NCBI GenBank assembly: GCA_020637795.1
Contig: JACKJT010000002.1
Span: 186,001 to 250,000 of the forward strand
DNA from: Hoeflea sp.
GTDB lineage: Bacteria; Pseudomonadota; Alphaproteobacteria; Rhizobiales; Rhizobiaceae
Reading direction: 5' to 3'
DNA: 64,000 bases
Shown here piece after piece: positions 56,460-64,000 of this stretch; the stretch's first letter is position 1, and each line of letters starts with the position of its first letter. The notes beneath the pieces are model-generated. The model saw only the letters and a list, made by a program, of their open reading frames with translations, did not search any database and had not been told where the DNA came from. The position numbers and the translations under genes are program-made.

Positions 56460-56497
56460 ATATAGCACGCTATGGATTATTGCATAGCATGCTATAT
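56460..56497. promoter_or_regulatory. Tandem palindromic operator before the MarR gene
   Basis: Two near-identical 12-bp palindromes, ATAGCACGCTAT (56462-56473) and ATAGCATGCTAT (56484-56495; perfect), lie with centres 22 bp apart, about two turns of the helix. The whole 38-bp unit is itself an inverted repeat with one mismatch. It ends 16 bp before the MarR start, ideal for autorepression. Confidence 0.75.
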
Positions 56498-56513
56498 TGT
56501 GGTAGGTGGGACC

Positions 56514-56954
56514 ATGGAATTCGACAGGAATCGGTCGGCTGGCATTCTGGCCAGCGAGATTGCCCGGCTCTACGCGGCGGCCCTGCAGGGCGCGCTGCAG
56601 CCGCTGGCGCTGTCGCGCGCGCAGTATCTCGCCTTGAGTGAACTGTGGCTCGAGGATGGATTGACCCAGCGCCAGCTGGCCGAACGCGTCGGCGTCGAGC
56701 AGGCGACCATGGCCAACACGCTTGTCCGCATGGAGCGCGACGGTCTGATCGAGAAAAAGCCCAATCCCGATGACGGGCGCTCGCAACAGATCTGGCTGAC
56801 GGAGGTTGCGCGCAGGCTGCAGGCACCGGCGACGGACGCTGCCGCAAGAGCCAACGAGCTTGTTGCAGAAGGGCTTCCCGTCGCAGAACGGGAGCTGTTC
56901 TTCAGCATGCTGGCGCGCGTCATTGCGAATTTGCGGGCCGACCGGTCCTCCTGA
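56514..56954 (+). CDS. MarR-family transcriptional regulator
   Basis: A 146-residue dimeric winged-helix regulator: LSRAQYLALSELWLEDGLTQ, recognition region RQLAERVGVEQATMANTLVR and wing RDGLIEKKPNPDDGRSQ are standard MarR. ATG 56514 has AGGTGGG before it. The tandem palindromes upstream are its probable binding sites. The EamA transporter 166 bp downstream and the divergent YqaA-type gene are candidate targets; the ligand is unknown. Confidence 0.94.
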   Translation: MEFDRNRSAGILASEIARLYAAALQGALQPLALSRAQYLALSELWLEDGLTQRQLAERVGVEQATMANTLVRMERDGLIEKKPNPDDGRSQQIWLTEVARRLQAPATDAAARANELVAEGLPVAERELFFSMLARVIANLRADRSS

Positions 56955-57120
56955 CCTGGCGGGATTTCGCCTGAAACCCGACGGTCGCAGTCGGCTGAAA
57001 CCGTGCGCGCGGCTTGGACTGCAAGAACAAAGGGTTTCCCGCCCGCGAGAAACCGGATAGGCAGGCCAAACGGCACTTCGCCGAACGTTCTTTCACTCAA
57101 GCCATCCGGGATCTGCCGAC

Positions 57121-58029
57121 ATGGACAATATGCGCGGCATCATGCTGATGGTGTTGGGGATGGCGGGATTCGCCGCCGAAGACATGTTCATCAAGCTCGC
57201 GGCCGGCCAGCTTCCGGTTGGGGAAATCCTGCTGGTGCTCGGCCTTGTCGGCGCCCTGATCTTTGCGATCTATGCCCGCCTGAACGGCACAAGCGTGATC
57301 TCGCGCGGGTTCTTTCATCCCGCCGTGGTGGTGAGGAACCTCGCCGAAATGCTGGGAGGCCTGTGCTTTGTCACCGCGCTGAGCCTGATCCCGCTGGCGA
57401 CCGCCACCACCATCCTGCAGGCAACGCCGCTGCTGGTGACCATGGGGGCGGCGCTGGTGCTCGGCGAGGCGGTCGGCTGGCGCCGCTGGACCGCCATCCT
57501 GGTCGGTTTTGGCGGGGTTCTGCTGGTCATTCGTCCGGGCCTTGAAGGCTTCGAGCCCGAAGTGTTCTGGGCCGTCGCCGGTGTGCTTGGCCTCGGCATC
57601 CGCGATCTTGCCAGCCGAAAGGTGCCCAAGACCATATCCTCGCTGCAATTGTCCGCCTGGGGCTTTTTCGCGGTCGGCATATCCGGCGCCGTTCTGATGG
57701 CGGTCACCGGCCAGTCGGTAATGCCGGGCGCGACCGAGGCCATGTATCTGGGCGGCGCGTTGTCGGTGGGGGTGCTCGCCTACTGGGCGCTGACCGAAGC
57801 CACCCGCATCGGCGAGATCTCGGTGGTGACGCCGTTCCGCTATGTGCGGCTGGTGTTCTCGACGATCATCGGCATCCTGGTGTTTTCCGAGTTCCCGGAC
57901 CTCTACACACTGATCGGCGCCGGCATCATCATCGCCACCGGGCTTTACACCATCATGCGCGAACGCCGCCGCCGCCGCCAGGAAGCCGCTCTCGCACGGG
58001 CAGCCGCCTCCATCGAAACCACTGCATGA
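57121..58029 (+). CDS. EamA/DMT-family transporter
   Basis: A 302-residue inner-membrane transporter with ten helices in two EamA repeats. Seen: IMLMVLGMAGFAAEDMFIKLAA, the repeat signature ALSLIPLATATTILQATPLL with GEAVGWRRWTAILVGFGGV, and in the second half ALTEATRIGEISVVTPFRYV with VFSEFPDLYTLIGAGII. Substrate unknown; family members export metabolites. The MarR gene upstream may control it. Confidence 0.92.
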   Translation: MDNMRGIMLMVLGMAGFAAEDMFIKLAAGQLPVGEILLVLGLVGALIFAIYARLNGTSVISRGFFHPAVVVRNLAEMLGGLCFVTALSLIPLATATTILQATPLLVTMGAALVLGEAVGWRRWTAILVGFGGVLLVIRPGLEGFEPEVFWAVAGVLGLGIRDLASRKVPKTISSLQLSAWGFFAVGISGAVLMAVTGQSVMPGATEAMYLGGALSVGVLAYWALTEATRIGEISVVTPFRYVRLVFSTIIGILVFSEFPDLYTLIGAGIIIATGLYTIMRERRRRRQEAALARAAASIETTA

Positions 58030-58065
58030 AGGGCAGGGTACAGGTGGTGCGCCCGTCCCCCGGCG

Positions 58066-59550
58066 TCACTGTCCGTAGCGGGCTTTCAGATGGGCGATGA
58101 AATAGGCTGGGTTGAGTTCCTCGCCGGTGGCCTGGCGCAGGATGTCCGGCGTTGAGGCCGTCGATGCCTTTGACCAGATGTTGTCGCGCCGCCAGGCATT
58201 GACCTGCTCGAAATCGCCCGCCGCGATCTGGCTGTCGACATCGGGATTGATCCTAACGATCGCCGCCCATTGCTGCGCCGCCATCAGCGCGCCGAGCGTG
58301 TAGGACGGGAAATATCCGAAAGACCCGGACGGCCAGTGCACGTCCTGCATCGGCCCGTTCTTCGGATCGTCGAGGGTGGAGATGCCGAGCGAGGCCTGCA
58401 TCCCGGCGTCCCAGGCCTCCGGCAGGCCCTTGACCTCAAGCCGGCCGGCAAGCAGGTCCTGTTCGAGCTCATAGCGCAGGATCACATGCAGCGGGTAGGT
58501 GACCTCGTCGGCATCGACCCGGATCTTGCCGCGCTTGATCAGATGCACATGCGGAAGCAGGTCATCCATCGTCCAGGATTCCTTCAGATGCGCATCGACG
58601 AGCGGCAGGGCGAAGCGCCAGAAGGCGGGATTGCGGCCGATCTGCTTTTCGACGAACAGGCTCTGGCTTTCATGGATCGACATGCCGCGCGCCTTGCCCG
58701 ACGGCCAGTGCGCCCAGTCCTTGGGCAGGTTTTGCTCGTAAAGCCCGTGCCCGGTCTCGTGCAGGATGCCCATCAGTGCCGAAAGGAACTCGTCGGTGCG
58801 GTACCGCGTCGTCATCCGCACGTCGCTGGGCACGCCGCCGCAGAACGGATGGTCGGAGACCGACAGGCTGCCATGGTTCATGTCGAAGCCCACCGCCTTC
58901 ATCATCTCAATGCCGAGCGCCTTCTGCCGTTCCACCGGATAGTCGCCGGAGAGCGCCTTGAGCGGGCGTTTCGCCAGCCGCTCTTGCTGGGCTGCAAGGG
59001 CTGCGGGCAGAAAATCGACCAGAAATGCCTTGAGTTCGGCGAAGACCGGCGTGATCTGCGCGGTGCGGTTGCCGGGATCGAACTGCTCCATCAGCGCGTC
59101 ATAGGGCGCAAGACCCAGCACCTCGGCGCGCAACGCGGCCTCCTCGCGCATCATCGAGACCACGCCTTCAAGCGCCGGCTGGAACGCCTGCCAGTCTCCG
59201 TTGGGCCGGGCGGCGCGCCACAATTGTTCCGATCGCATCCCCGTGCGCATTTTCCGCTCGACAAAGTCCGAGGGCAGGCAGGTCATGTTGATGTAGCTGC
59301 GCTCGAGTTCGCCAAGCGCGATTTTCTGTTCCGGTTCAAGCACTTCGGCTTTCGCCGCCTCGATCCAGTCGCGCACCTGTGCGTCGGTCGCCTGGCGATG
59401 ATACATGCCCGAAAGTGTCGCCATGGCTTCGGCGCGGCTCTCGCCGCCGCCCGGCGCCATGTTGGTCGCTTCGTCGGTGCCGAGAATGGAAAGCGCGTGC
59501 TCCAGTGCGCCCAGAGCGCGGCAGTGGGCATCGAGCTTGGCGTAGGACAT
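58066..59550 (-). CDS. M32 family metallocarboxypeptidase (carboxypeptidase Taq type)
   Basis: Zinc enzyme that removes C-terminal residues from peptides. 494 residues, the usual size. The zinc motif is H264-E-T-G-H268 and the third ligand Glu294 lies in SIHESQS; also seen are GVPSDVRMTTRY and SFGYFPSYTLGALMAAQ of the family. ATG 59550 follows CGGAGTG; the reading frame runs further upstream across the orphan gene but without family sequence. Confidence 0.95.
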   Translation of the reverse strand: MSYAKLDAHCRALGALEHALSILGTDEATNMAPGGGESRAEAMATLSGMYHRQATDAQVRDWIEAAKAEVLEPEQKIALGELERSYINMTCLPSDFVERKMRTGMRSEQLWRAARPNGDWQAFQPALEGVVSMMREEAALRAEVLGLAPYDALMEQFDPGNRTAQITPVFAELKAFLVDFLPAALAAQQERLAKRPLKALSGDYPVERQKALGIEMMKAVGFDMNHGSLSVSDHPFCGGVPSDVRMTTRYRTDEFLSALMGILHETGHGLYEQNLPKDWAHWPSGKARGMSIHESQSLFVEKQIGRNPAFWRFALPLVDAHLKESWTMDDLLPHVHLIKRGKIRVDADEVTYPLHVILRYELEQDLLAGRLEVKGLPEAWDAGMQASLGISTLDDPKNGPMQDVHWPSGSFGYFPSYTLGALMAAQQWAAIVRINPDVDSQIAAGDFEQVNAWRRDNIWSKASTASTPDILRQATGEELNPAYFIAHLKARYGQ

Positions 59551-59661
59551 GAGATCACTCCGGTGTTGGCGAACCCGCATGGGATAGGCCAAGCCCCCGG
59601 AACCCGCAAGGGCAAAGCGCAAGGCCGCGAGAAGAGGCCGTTCCTGCCATCTAACTGTTGG

Positions 59662-59677
59662 ATACAAAATGTATAAT
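59662..59677 (+). promoter_or_regulatory. TATAAT -10 with overlapping palindrome before the orphan gene
   Basis: ATACA-AAA-TGTAT (59662-59674) is a perfect inverted repeat that overlaps TATAAT (59672-59677), a consensus -10 box, 69 bp before the ATG at 59746. A repressor could block this promoter. No clear -35 is seen. Confidence 0.5.
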
Positions 59678-59745
59678 TCGGTGGAATCGACAGGTTCGAG
59701 CAAGGCTGCGCGGCGATTGTCAGAATCATTTGTTAGGAGACAAGC

Positions 59746-60681
59746 ATGAATATCGAAGGCGTCAGCCATTCGAATATTCGAACCGTCAGCCGAACGGGAT
59801 CCGTCAAGGATTCCGCGCCGACTATTCATGCTTATGCGATTCAATCCTATCAGGACCTCGGTCCGGTCGGCGGCGTCGAGGCCACCGGAACCTATGACCC
59901 GTACGGCAAGATCGCGCCGACCGCGGCCACATTCACCGTGGCGGCAGCCAACGGCTACGAGATCTACATGCCGGTGCGCCCGGGCTATTCCTCGACCAAT
60001 CTGTCGATCGCGGTCACCGACCCGGCGGCAGAACCGTTCTCGGCCGGGAAAACCAAGTCCGAAATCGTCGATGCAGCCCGCAAGGCCGTGGATGCGAGAA
60101 TCGCTTCGATGGCTGAAAGCGGACAGCCGTTCCGTCCGAAGTCCAACGAGGCTGTCGACTGGTATTCGGCGTTCGGCGATCTTGACCGGCGCGCGCTGAG
60201 CGCCATCCGGACAGATGAATCCGGTTTCTTCTCGAGCGTCGGAAAGGAAATCGCCAAGTCGATCATGACCCAGCAGCAGTCGCTGGCCATGGGCATGTAT
60301 CACGGTCCGACGCGGCTGGCCGGAACCTATGCCGACATGGAGGACATCGATCCATCAGATCTCATGGCCGTGGGGAAGGCGGGTGCACTCTGGCTTGATC
60401 GGGTCAGCCATGAGGAAAAGACCACATCATCCGACTGGATGGAACAGCGCGCCGCCGCCCAGTATCTTTACCAGAACGCCGCCCAGCAGGCGGGCGTCAA
60501 GCCCGAGGATCTGTCCTCGGGCTTCAACTTCGTTGACATGCTGATCGAGGCCTACCTGGAACTCGAGCAACTCGGCGAAGGCCACGAGTTGAATTATCTG
60601 CCGGCTTACCAGAAGGCGTGGCAGGCCTTTGTCGACCAGGTGCCGAACGAACAGACAACGTCGATGACGCTGTTTTTCTGA
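59746..60681 (+). CDS. Unrecognised 311-residue protein
   Basis: I do not recognise a family. The protein has no signal peptide or membrane helix. The N-terminal ~110 residues are rich in Thr/Ser/Tyr/Pro and look extended (ATGTYDPYGKIAP), the rest is mostly helical, with VDWYSAFGDLDRRALSAI and FVDMLIEAYLELEQLGEG, and it ends in TLFF. TTAGGAGAC gives a strong ribosome site for ATG 59746. It has its own promoter-like sequence and is flanked by unrelated genes, so it may be an accessory gene. Confidence 0.8.
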   Translation: MNIEGVSHSNIRTVSRTGSVKDSAPTIHAYAIQSYQDLGPVGGVEATGTYDPYGKIAPTAATFTVAAANGYEIYMPVRPGYSSTNLSIAVTDPAAEPFSAGKTKSEIVDAARKAVDARIASMAESGQPFRPKSNEAVDWYSAFGDLDRRALSAIRTDESGFFSSVGKEIAKSIMTQQQSLAMGMYHGPTRLAGTYADMEDIDPSDLMAVGKAGALWLDRVSHEEKTTSSDWMEQRAAAQYLYQNAAQQAGVKPEDLSSGFNFVDMLIEAYLELEQLGEGHELNYLPAYQKAWQAFVDQVPNEQTTSMTLFF

Positions 60682-60949
60682 CCCGCGCGCCATCACCTGC
60701 ACCCATGCATACAAAGATCGCATAAGATGGATTATGGAACTGAAGGGTGCGTAACCCATGATCTGGCCAGACTTGGTTAGATCTGGAAAATCAAGCATCT
60801 GCCGGCGTTTACTGAAGCGTCCATGAAACTCCGGATCGATAAATCCGAAACAAGTACGCGTCTTGAAAGTGTACCCCCGCGCAGAATCTGATCTAGTCGT
60901 TCCGGGATGGAGGCCACAGGAATTGTGGCGCGGATTTTGCGAGGACAGC
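60682..60949. other. Intergenic region after the orphan gene
   Basis: 268 bp without a gene. It contains small hairpins such as CCAGA-N10-TCTGG (around 60763-60790), none with a T run, and no clear promoter. An in-frame upstream ATG at 60863 for the next gene is less likely than 60950. Confidence 0.45.
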
Positions 60950-62041
60950 ATGCTTGAAGGGTTGCGGATCATAGAAATCGAAGGTCTGGGACCGGCGCCG
61001 TTCGCGGCGATGCTGCTCGCCGATCTCGGTGCCGAAATCATCGTGGTTCACCGCAAGAACGGCCGTCCGGCGCCCGGCATGCCGGACCGATCGCTGATCG
61101 ATCGCGGCAAGCGGTCGATCGAACTCGACCTCAAGTCGGCTGATGATGTTGCGGTGCTGAAATCGCTTGTCGGCCGGTCCGAGGCGCTGATCGAGGGGTT
61201 CAGGCCCGGTGTGATGGAGCGGCTCGGGCTTGGACCCGGCGATCTCTCGGCGGTCAATCCGGACTTGGTCTATGGCCGGATGACCGGCTGGGGCCAGACC
61301 GGGCCGCGAGCGCAGACCGCGGGCCACGATCTCAATTACGTCTCGCTGTCCGGTGCTGCCTGGTATGCCAGCAACCAGGGTGAACCGCCGTTCACGCCGC
61401 CGACGCTGGTCGGCGATATCGGCGGCGGCGCGCTCTATCTGGTGGCCGGCGTGCTTGCCGGCGTCATGGCGGCGCGCGCCGGCCGCGGCGGCACGGTGGT
61501 CGACGCGGCAATCGTCGACGGGTCCGCTCACATGATGAACCTCCTGATGGCGCTCGCGCAGACCGGCGGACTGTCGATGACGCGCGGCCGGAGCCTGCTG
61601 GACGGGCCGCACTGGAGCCGCTGCTACGCCTGCGCCGATGGCGGCTATGTCTCGGTGCAATGCCTCGAACCCAAGTTCTACGCCGAGTTTCTCGCACGTC
61701 TCGATCTTGCGGAAGATGCTGATTTCAAAACGCAATTCGATGCCTCTCGCTGGCCGCAACAGACCGCGTTGATGGCCGGCATCTTTGCCAAGCATCCGCG
61801 GGCGCACTGGGAGCAGGTGTTTGCGGGGTCGGATGCCTGCGTGGCCCCTGCCCTTAACCCGCTGGAATCAAAGGCTGAACCGCACATGGCGGCGCGCGGA
61901 ATCTGGCAGGATGTCGATGGCGTGTTGCAGGCTGCGGCAGCACCGCGGTTTTCGACCGAACAGTCAACTGCTCCACATGCCATCCCGGCACGTGGCGAAC
62001 ACACGGCGGCGATCCTCGAGTGGCTGGAGGCCGACGCATAA
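60950..62041 (+). CDS. CoA-transferase family III protein, alpha-methylacyl-CoA racemase-like
   Basis: A 363-residue family III enzyme. The N-terminal GLRIIEIEGLGPAPFAAMLLADLGAE with RSIELDLKS and GFRPGVMERLGLGP is standard. His126 (AGHDLNYVSLSG) and Asp156 (LVGDIGGGALY) match the catalytic His/Asp pair of AMACR, favouring a racemase over a CoA transferase. Substrate would be a 2-methylacyl-CoA, as in branched fatty acid breakdown. ATG 60950 has GAGGA upstream. Confidence 0.9.
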   Translation: MLEGLRIIEIEGLGPAPFAAMLLADLGAEIIVVHRKNGRPAPGMPDRSLIDRGKRSIELDLKSADDVAVLKSLVGRSEALIEGFRPGVMERLGLGPGDLSAVNPDLVYGRMTGWGQTGPRAQTAGHDLNYVSLSGAAWYASNQGEPPFTPPTLVGDIGGGALYLVAGVLAGVMAARAGRGGTVVDAAIVDGSAHMMNLLMALAQTGGLSMTRGRSLLDGPHWSRCYACADGGYVSVQCLEPKFYAEFLARLDLAEDADFKTQFDASRWPQQTALMAGIFAKHPRAHWEQVFAGSDACVAPALNPLESKAEPHMAARGIWQDVDGVLQAAAAPRFSTEQSTAPHAIPARGEHTAAILEWLEADA

Positions 62042-62136
62042 GCAGCAATGATAAGTGGGCTGTCTCTTCAAGAAACCGGGGTCGTATCCCGATTTTCGGA
62101 ATTGGCCTGGAAAGGGTGGAGTATGCTTGTCCGAGA

Positions 62137-62655
62137 TCAGGCCGGCGCCCGCACATCGATCAACTGGGTTCCGATGGCCGATGCCAGCGCCTTCGGGTCG
62201 ACGCTGAACACGCTGTCGGGCCTTCCGGCCGCGGCCCAAACAAGGTCATGATCAAGCAGTGTCCGGTCCATGTAGATCCTGATCGGGTTCAGATGCCCGA
62301 TCGGCGCCACGCCGCCAATGGCAAAGCCGGTCTCGTCACGCACCCGACGGACATCGCAGCGCGCAAATGAAAGCCCGTAATGGTTTGAAATATAGTCAAT
62401 ATCCGCGTTGTGCATGCCAGATACCAACATCAGGTCGAGTTTCTTCGTGCTGGTATTCTCGAACACCAGCGACTTGACGATCTGGCTGATATCGCATCCG
62501 GCCGCGTCGGCGGCTTCCTCGGCCGTGCGGGTCGACTGGGTCATTTTCAGGATCCGGATCTTCAGGCCCGCATCCCTGGCGGCCCGCGCAACGCGCACCA
62601 TGCTCGAGCCTTCGGCGATCAGGTCCGGCGTCATTTCAATTGCGGTTTCGCTCAT
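62137..62655 (-). CDS. YbaK/ProX-type aminoacyl-tRNA deacylase
   Basis: Editing-domain protein that hydrolyses mischarged tRNA. 172 residues: SMVRVARAARDAGLKI, CDISQIVKSLVFEN (conserved Lys-Ser), FAIGGVAPIGH and VFSVDPKALASAIG are family features. ATG 62655 is chosen because GAG lies 8 bases before it; a GTG at 62661 would overlap the MBL stop by 4 bp. The tRNA specificity (Ala/Cys-Pro or other) is unknown. Confidence 0.9.
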   Translation of the reverse strand: MSETAIEMTPDLIAEGSSMVRVARAARDAGLKIRILKMTQSTRTAEEAADAAGCDISQIVKSLVFENTSTKKLDLMLVSGMHNADIDYISNHYGLSFARCDVRRVRDETGFAIGGVAPIGHLNPIRIYMDRTLLDHDLVWAAAGRPDSVFSVDPKALASAIGTQLIDVRAPA

Positions 62656-62657
62656 GC

Positions 62658-63476
62658 TCACAACTCGATGTCGATGGTCAATCCGTCATAGCCGGGCTCG
62701 ACGTGATCCGGTGTCTCATGAAGCACGGTTTCATAGTCGAGCGGCACATGCATATGGGTCAGGATGGCGCGTTTGGGGCCGAGCTTCTCGATCCACCACA
62801 GCGCCTGGTCGATGGAAAGATGGCTCGGGTGCGGCTTGTACTGCAGCGAGTCGATGATCAGCACATCGAGGTCCTGAAGTTTCTCCACAGTGGCACGCGG
62901 GAAGTCGCTGACATCGCAGCAATAGGCGATATTGCCGATGCGGAAGCCGAGCGAGCGGATCGAGCCGTGCACCTGGTCGAGCGGCTGTATATCTATCGTT
63001 CCGCCCTCGCCTGTGATGCTGATCGGCTCGTTGAGCGAGTTGATCAGCACTGGCTGGGTGATCGGCGGATATTCGCTGCCCGCCGGCGTTTCCATGCAAT
63101 AGGCGAAGCCGGCGCGAATGCGGGCCATGGTTTCGGGATCGGCATGAATCGGGATGCGCTTGCGCTGGGTCAGCGCAAAGCCGCGCAGATCATCGATCCC
63201 GTGCACATGGTCGGCATGCGAATGGGTGTAGAGTACCGCGTCGATCTTGTGCACCTTGTTGGCGATCATCTGTTCGCGGAAATCGGGTCCGGTGTCGACC
63301 ACCACCGTGGTCTCTCCGCCGTCAGCGCCAAACTGGCGGATCAGGAAGGCCGCACGGGTGCGCCGGTTCTTCGGGTTTGCCGGGTCGCAGGCGCCCCAGT
63401 CGCCATTGATCCGCGGCACGCCCGGCGAGGAGGCGCAACCCAAAACCGTGAACTGGCGGCGGACCGGCACCGTCAC
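62658..63476 (-). CDS. MBL-fold metallo-hydrolase (PhnP-like)
   Basis: A 272-residue metallo-beta-lactamase-fold hydrolase. Metal motif YTHSHADHVHGIDDLR (HxHxDH), DTGPDFREQM, the later CCDVSDFP and ILTHMHVPLDY fit the PhnP/phosphodiesterase-like group that works on cyclic phosphates or nucleotides. The GTG start overlaps the tatD stop by 4 bp; in rhizobia this gene usually follows tatD, so they are cotranscribed. Substrate unproven. Confidence 0.9.
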   Translation of the reverse strand: MTVPVRRQFTVLGCASSPGVPRINGDWGACDPANPKNRRTRAAFLIRQFGADGGETTVVVDTGPDFREQMIANKVHKIDAVLYTHSHADHVHGIDDLRGFALTQRKRIPIHADPETMARIRAGFAYCMETPAGSEYPPITQPVLINSLNEPISITGEGGTIDIQPLDQVHGSIRSLGFRIGNIAYCCDVSDFPRATVEKLQDLDVLIIDSLQYKPHPSHLSIDQALWWIEKLGPKRAILTHMHVPLDYETVLHETPDHVEPGYDGLTIDIEL

Positions 63477-64000
63477 AGCCGCGGCATCTTCGTAAAGCAG
63501 CGGAAGGCGTTCTCGGTCGTGATCTTGGCGATCTCCTCATAGGAGACGCCCTTGACCTCGGCCAGGACTTCCGCCGTGTTGACGACGTAGGACGGCTCGT
63601 TGCGTTTGCCGCGCCAGCGCTTGGGCGCGAGATACGGCGCATCGGTTTCCACCAGCAGCCGGTCCATCGGCACGGTTGCGGCGATCTCGCGCAGTTCGGT
63701 CGATTTCGGGAAGGTCAGGATACCGGAAAACGAGACGTATCCGCCCAGCGCCACGCCGGTGTCGGCCAGCCCCTGGCCGGACGAGAAGCAGTGCAGGATG
63801 AAAGGGAAGGCCCCCTTCCCTGTTTCCTCGGTCAGGATCGCCGCCATGTCGTCGTCGGCGCTGCGGCTGTGAATGACAAGCGGCAGCTGCGTCCGCCGCG
63901 CCGCCTCGATGTGACGCCTGAGACCGGTCTTCTGGTCCTCGGGTTTCTGCGTGTCGTAGAAATAATCGAGCCCGGCCTCGCCGATCGCCACCACCTTCGG
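63473..64000 (-). CDS. tatD: TatD family metal-dependent hydrolase, 3' part (5' end outside window)
   Basis: Deoxyribonuclease of the TatD family. The frame is open to base 64000 with no start, so 175 of about 260 residues are visible. Seen: VAIGEAGLDYFYD, LPLVIHSRSADDD, ILHCFSSGQG and VETDAPYLAP, which carry the metal-binding Glu/His/Asp. The GTG at 63994 is only an internal codon. Its stop overlaps the MBL gene start. Confidence 0.95.
   Translation of the reverse strand, partial: PKVVAIGEAGLDYFYDTQKPEDQKTGLRRHIEAARRTQLPLVIHSRSADDDMAAILTEETGKGAFPFILHCFSSGQGLADTGVALGGYVSFSGILTFPKSTELREIAATVPMDRLLVETDAPYLAPKRWRGKRNEPSYVVNTAEVLAEVKGVSYEEIAKITTENAFRCFTKMPRL

Noticed and set aside
59551..60303. 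N-terminal extension of the M32 carboxypeptidase frame
   Set aside because: The extension runs antisense to the orphan gene and lacks family sequence; the normal start MSYAKLD at 59550 has a ribosome site.

Overview
The window is 64 kb of GC-rich, densely coding chromosome from an alphaproteobacterium, almost certainly of the order Hyphomicrobiales (Rhizobiales), near Rhizobiaceae/Hoeflea-type bacteria. This rests on gene order and protein character: eno-ftsB-pdhA-pdhB(lipoyl-E1beta)-pdhC-lpdA-lipA-coq10; ispF/dusB-ntrB-ntrC-ntrY-ntrX-trkA-trkH-hfq-hflX-mazG; cysG-DUF2849-cysI-DUF934; and an fdsGBA-fdhD-fdsD soluble formate dehydrogenase operon. No IS element, phage gene, CRISPR array, rRNA or tRNA gene was seen. 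The placement is inferred from reading, not from a database search.

Layout. 1-2.8 kb: 3' end of tpiA, then secG and pyrG with clear terminators. 2.8-11 kb: mixed genes (small oxidase-like membrane protein, VTT-type membrane protein, methyltransferase with divergent LysR regulator, BON-MscS channel, a ~1 kb stretch without a convincing gene, a secreted protein, a D,D-carboxypeptidase-like lipoprotein, a VOC protein). 11-25.9 kb: central metabolism. kdsA, a chemoreceptor on the opposite strand, eno, ftsB, the pyruvate dehydrogenase complex (E1alpha, lipoyl-E1beta, E2, E3) and lipA, with small accessory genes between E2 and E3. 25.8-40.3 kb: coq10/pncC/ispF, then dusB with the NtrBC and NtrYX two-component systems, the Trk potassium system, hfq-hflX and mazG. 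40.4-46.1 kb: two small enzymes and the sulfite reductase/siroheme cluster with a ferredoxin. 46.1-53.5 kb: LysR regulator and NAD-dependent formate dehydrogenase operon. 53.5-64 kb: accessory genes (thiopurine methyltransferase, lrgAB, YqaA-type protein, MarR regulator with a striking tandem palindromic operator, EamA transporter, M32 carboxypeptidase, an unrecognised 311-residue protein, an AMACR-like racemase/CoA-transferase, YbaK-type deacylase, MBL hydrolase, tatD cut by the window edge).

How the genes work together. PdhABC, LpdA and LipA make and lipoylate one pyruvate dehydrogenase complex fed by enolase; NtrBC/NtrYX sense nitrogen and redox state next to the Trk potassium transporter; CysG makes siroheme for CysI, with the adjacent ferredoxin a plausible electron donor; FdhD sulfurates the molybdenum cofactor for FdsA, which passes electrons through FdsB/FdsG to NAD+.

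I found no whole new system. The parts most worth a second look are the MarR tandem operator, an ATAG-N7-CTAT palindrome ahead of fdsG, an IspF that lacks the IspD half expected in this lineage, a perfect inverted repeat between ftsB and pdhA, the orphan gene at 59746-60681 with its own promoter-like palindrome, and a miniature oxidase-like membrane protein after pyrG.
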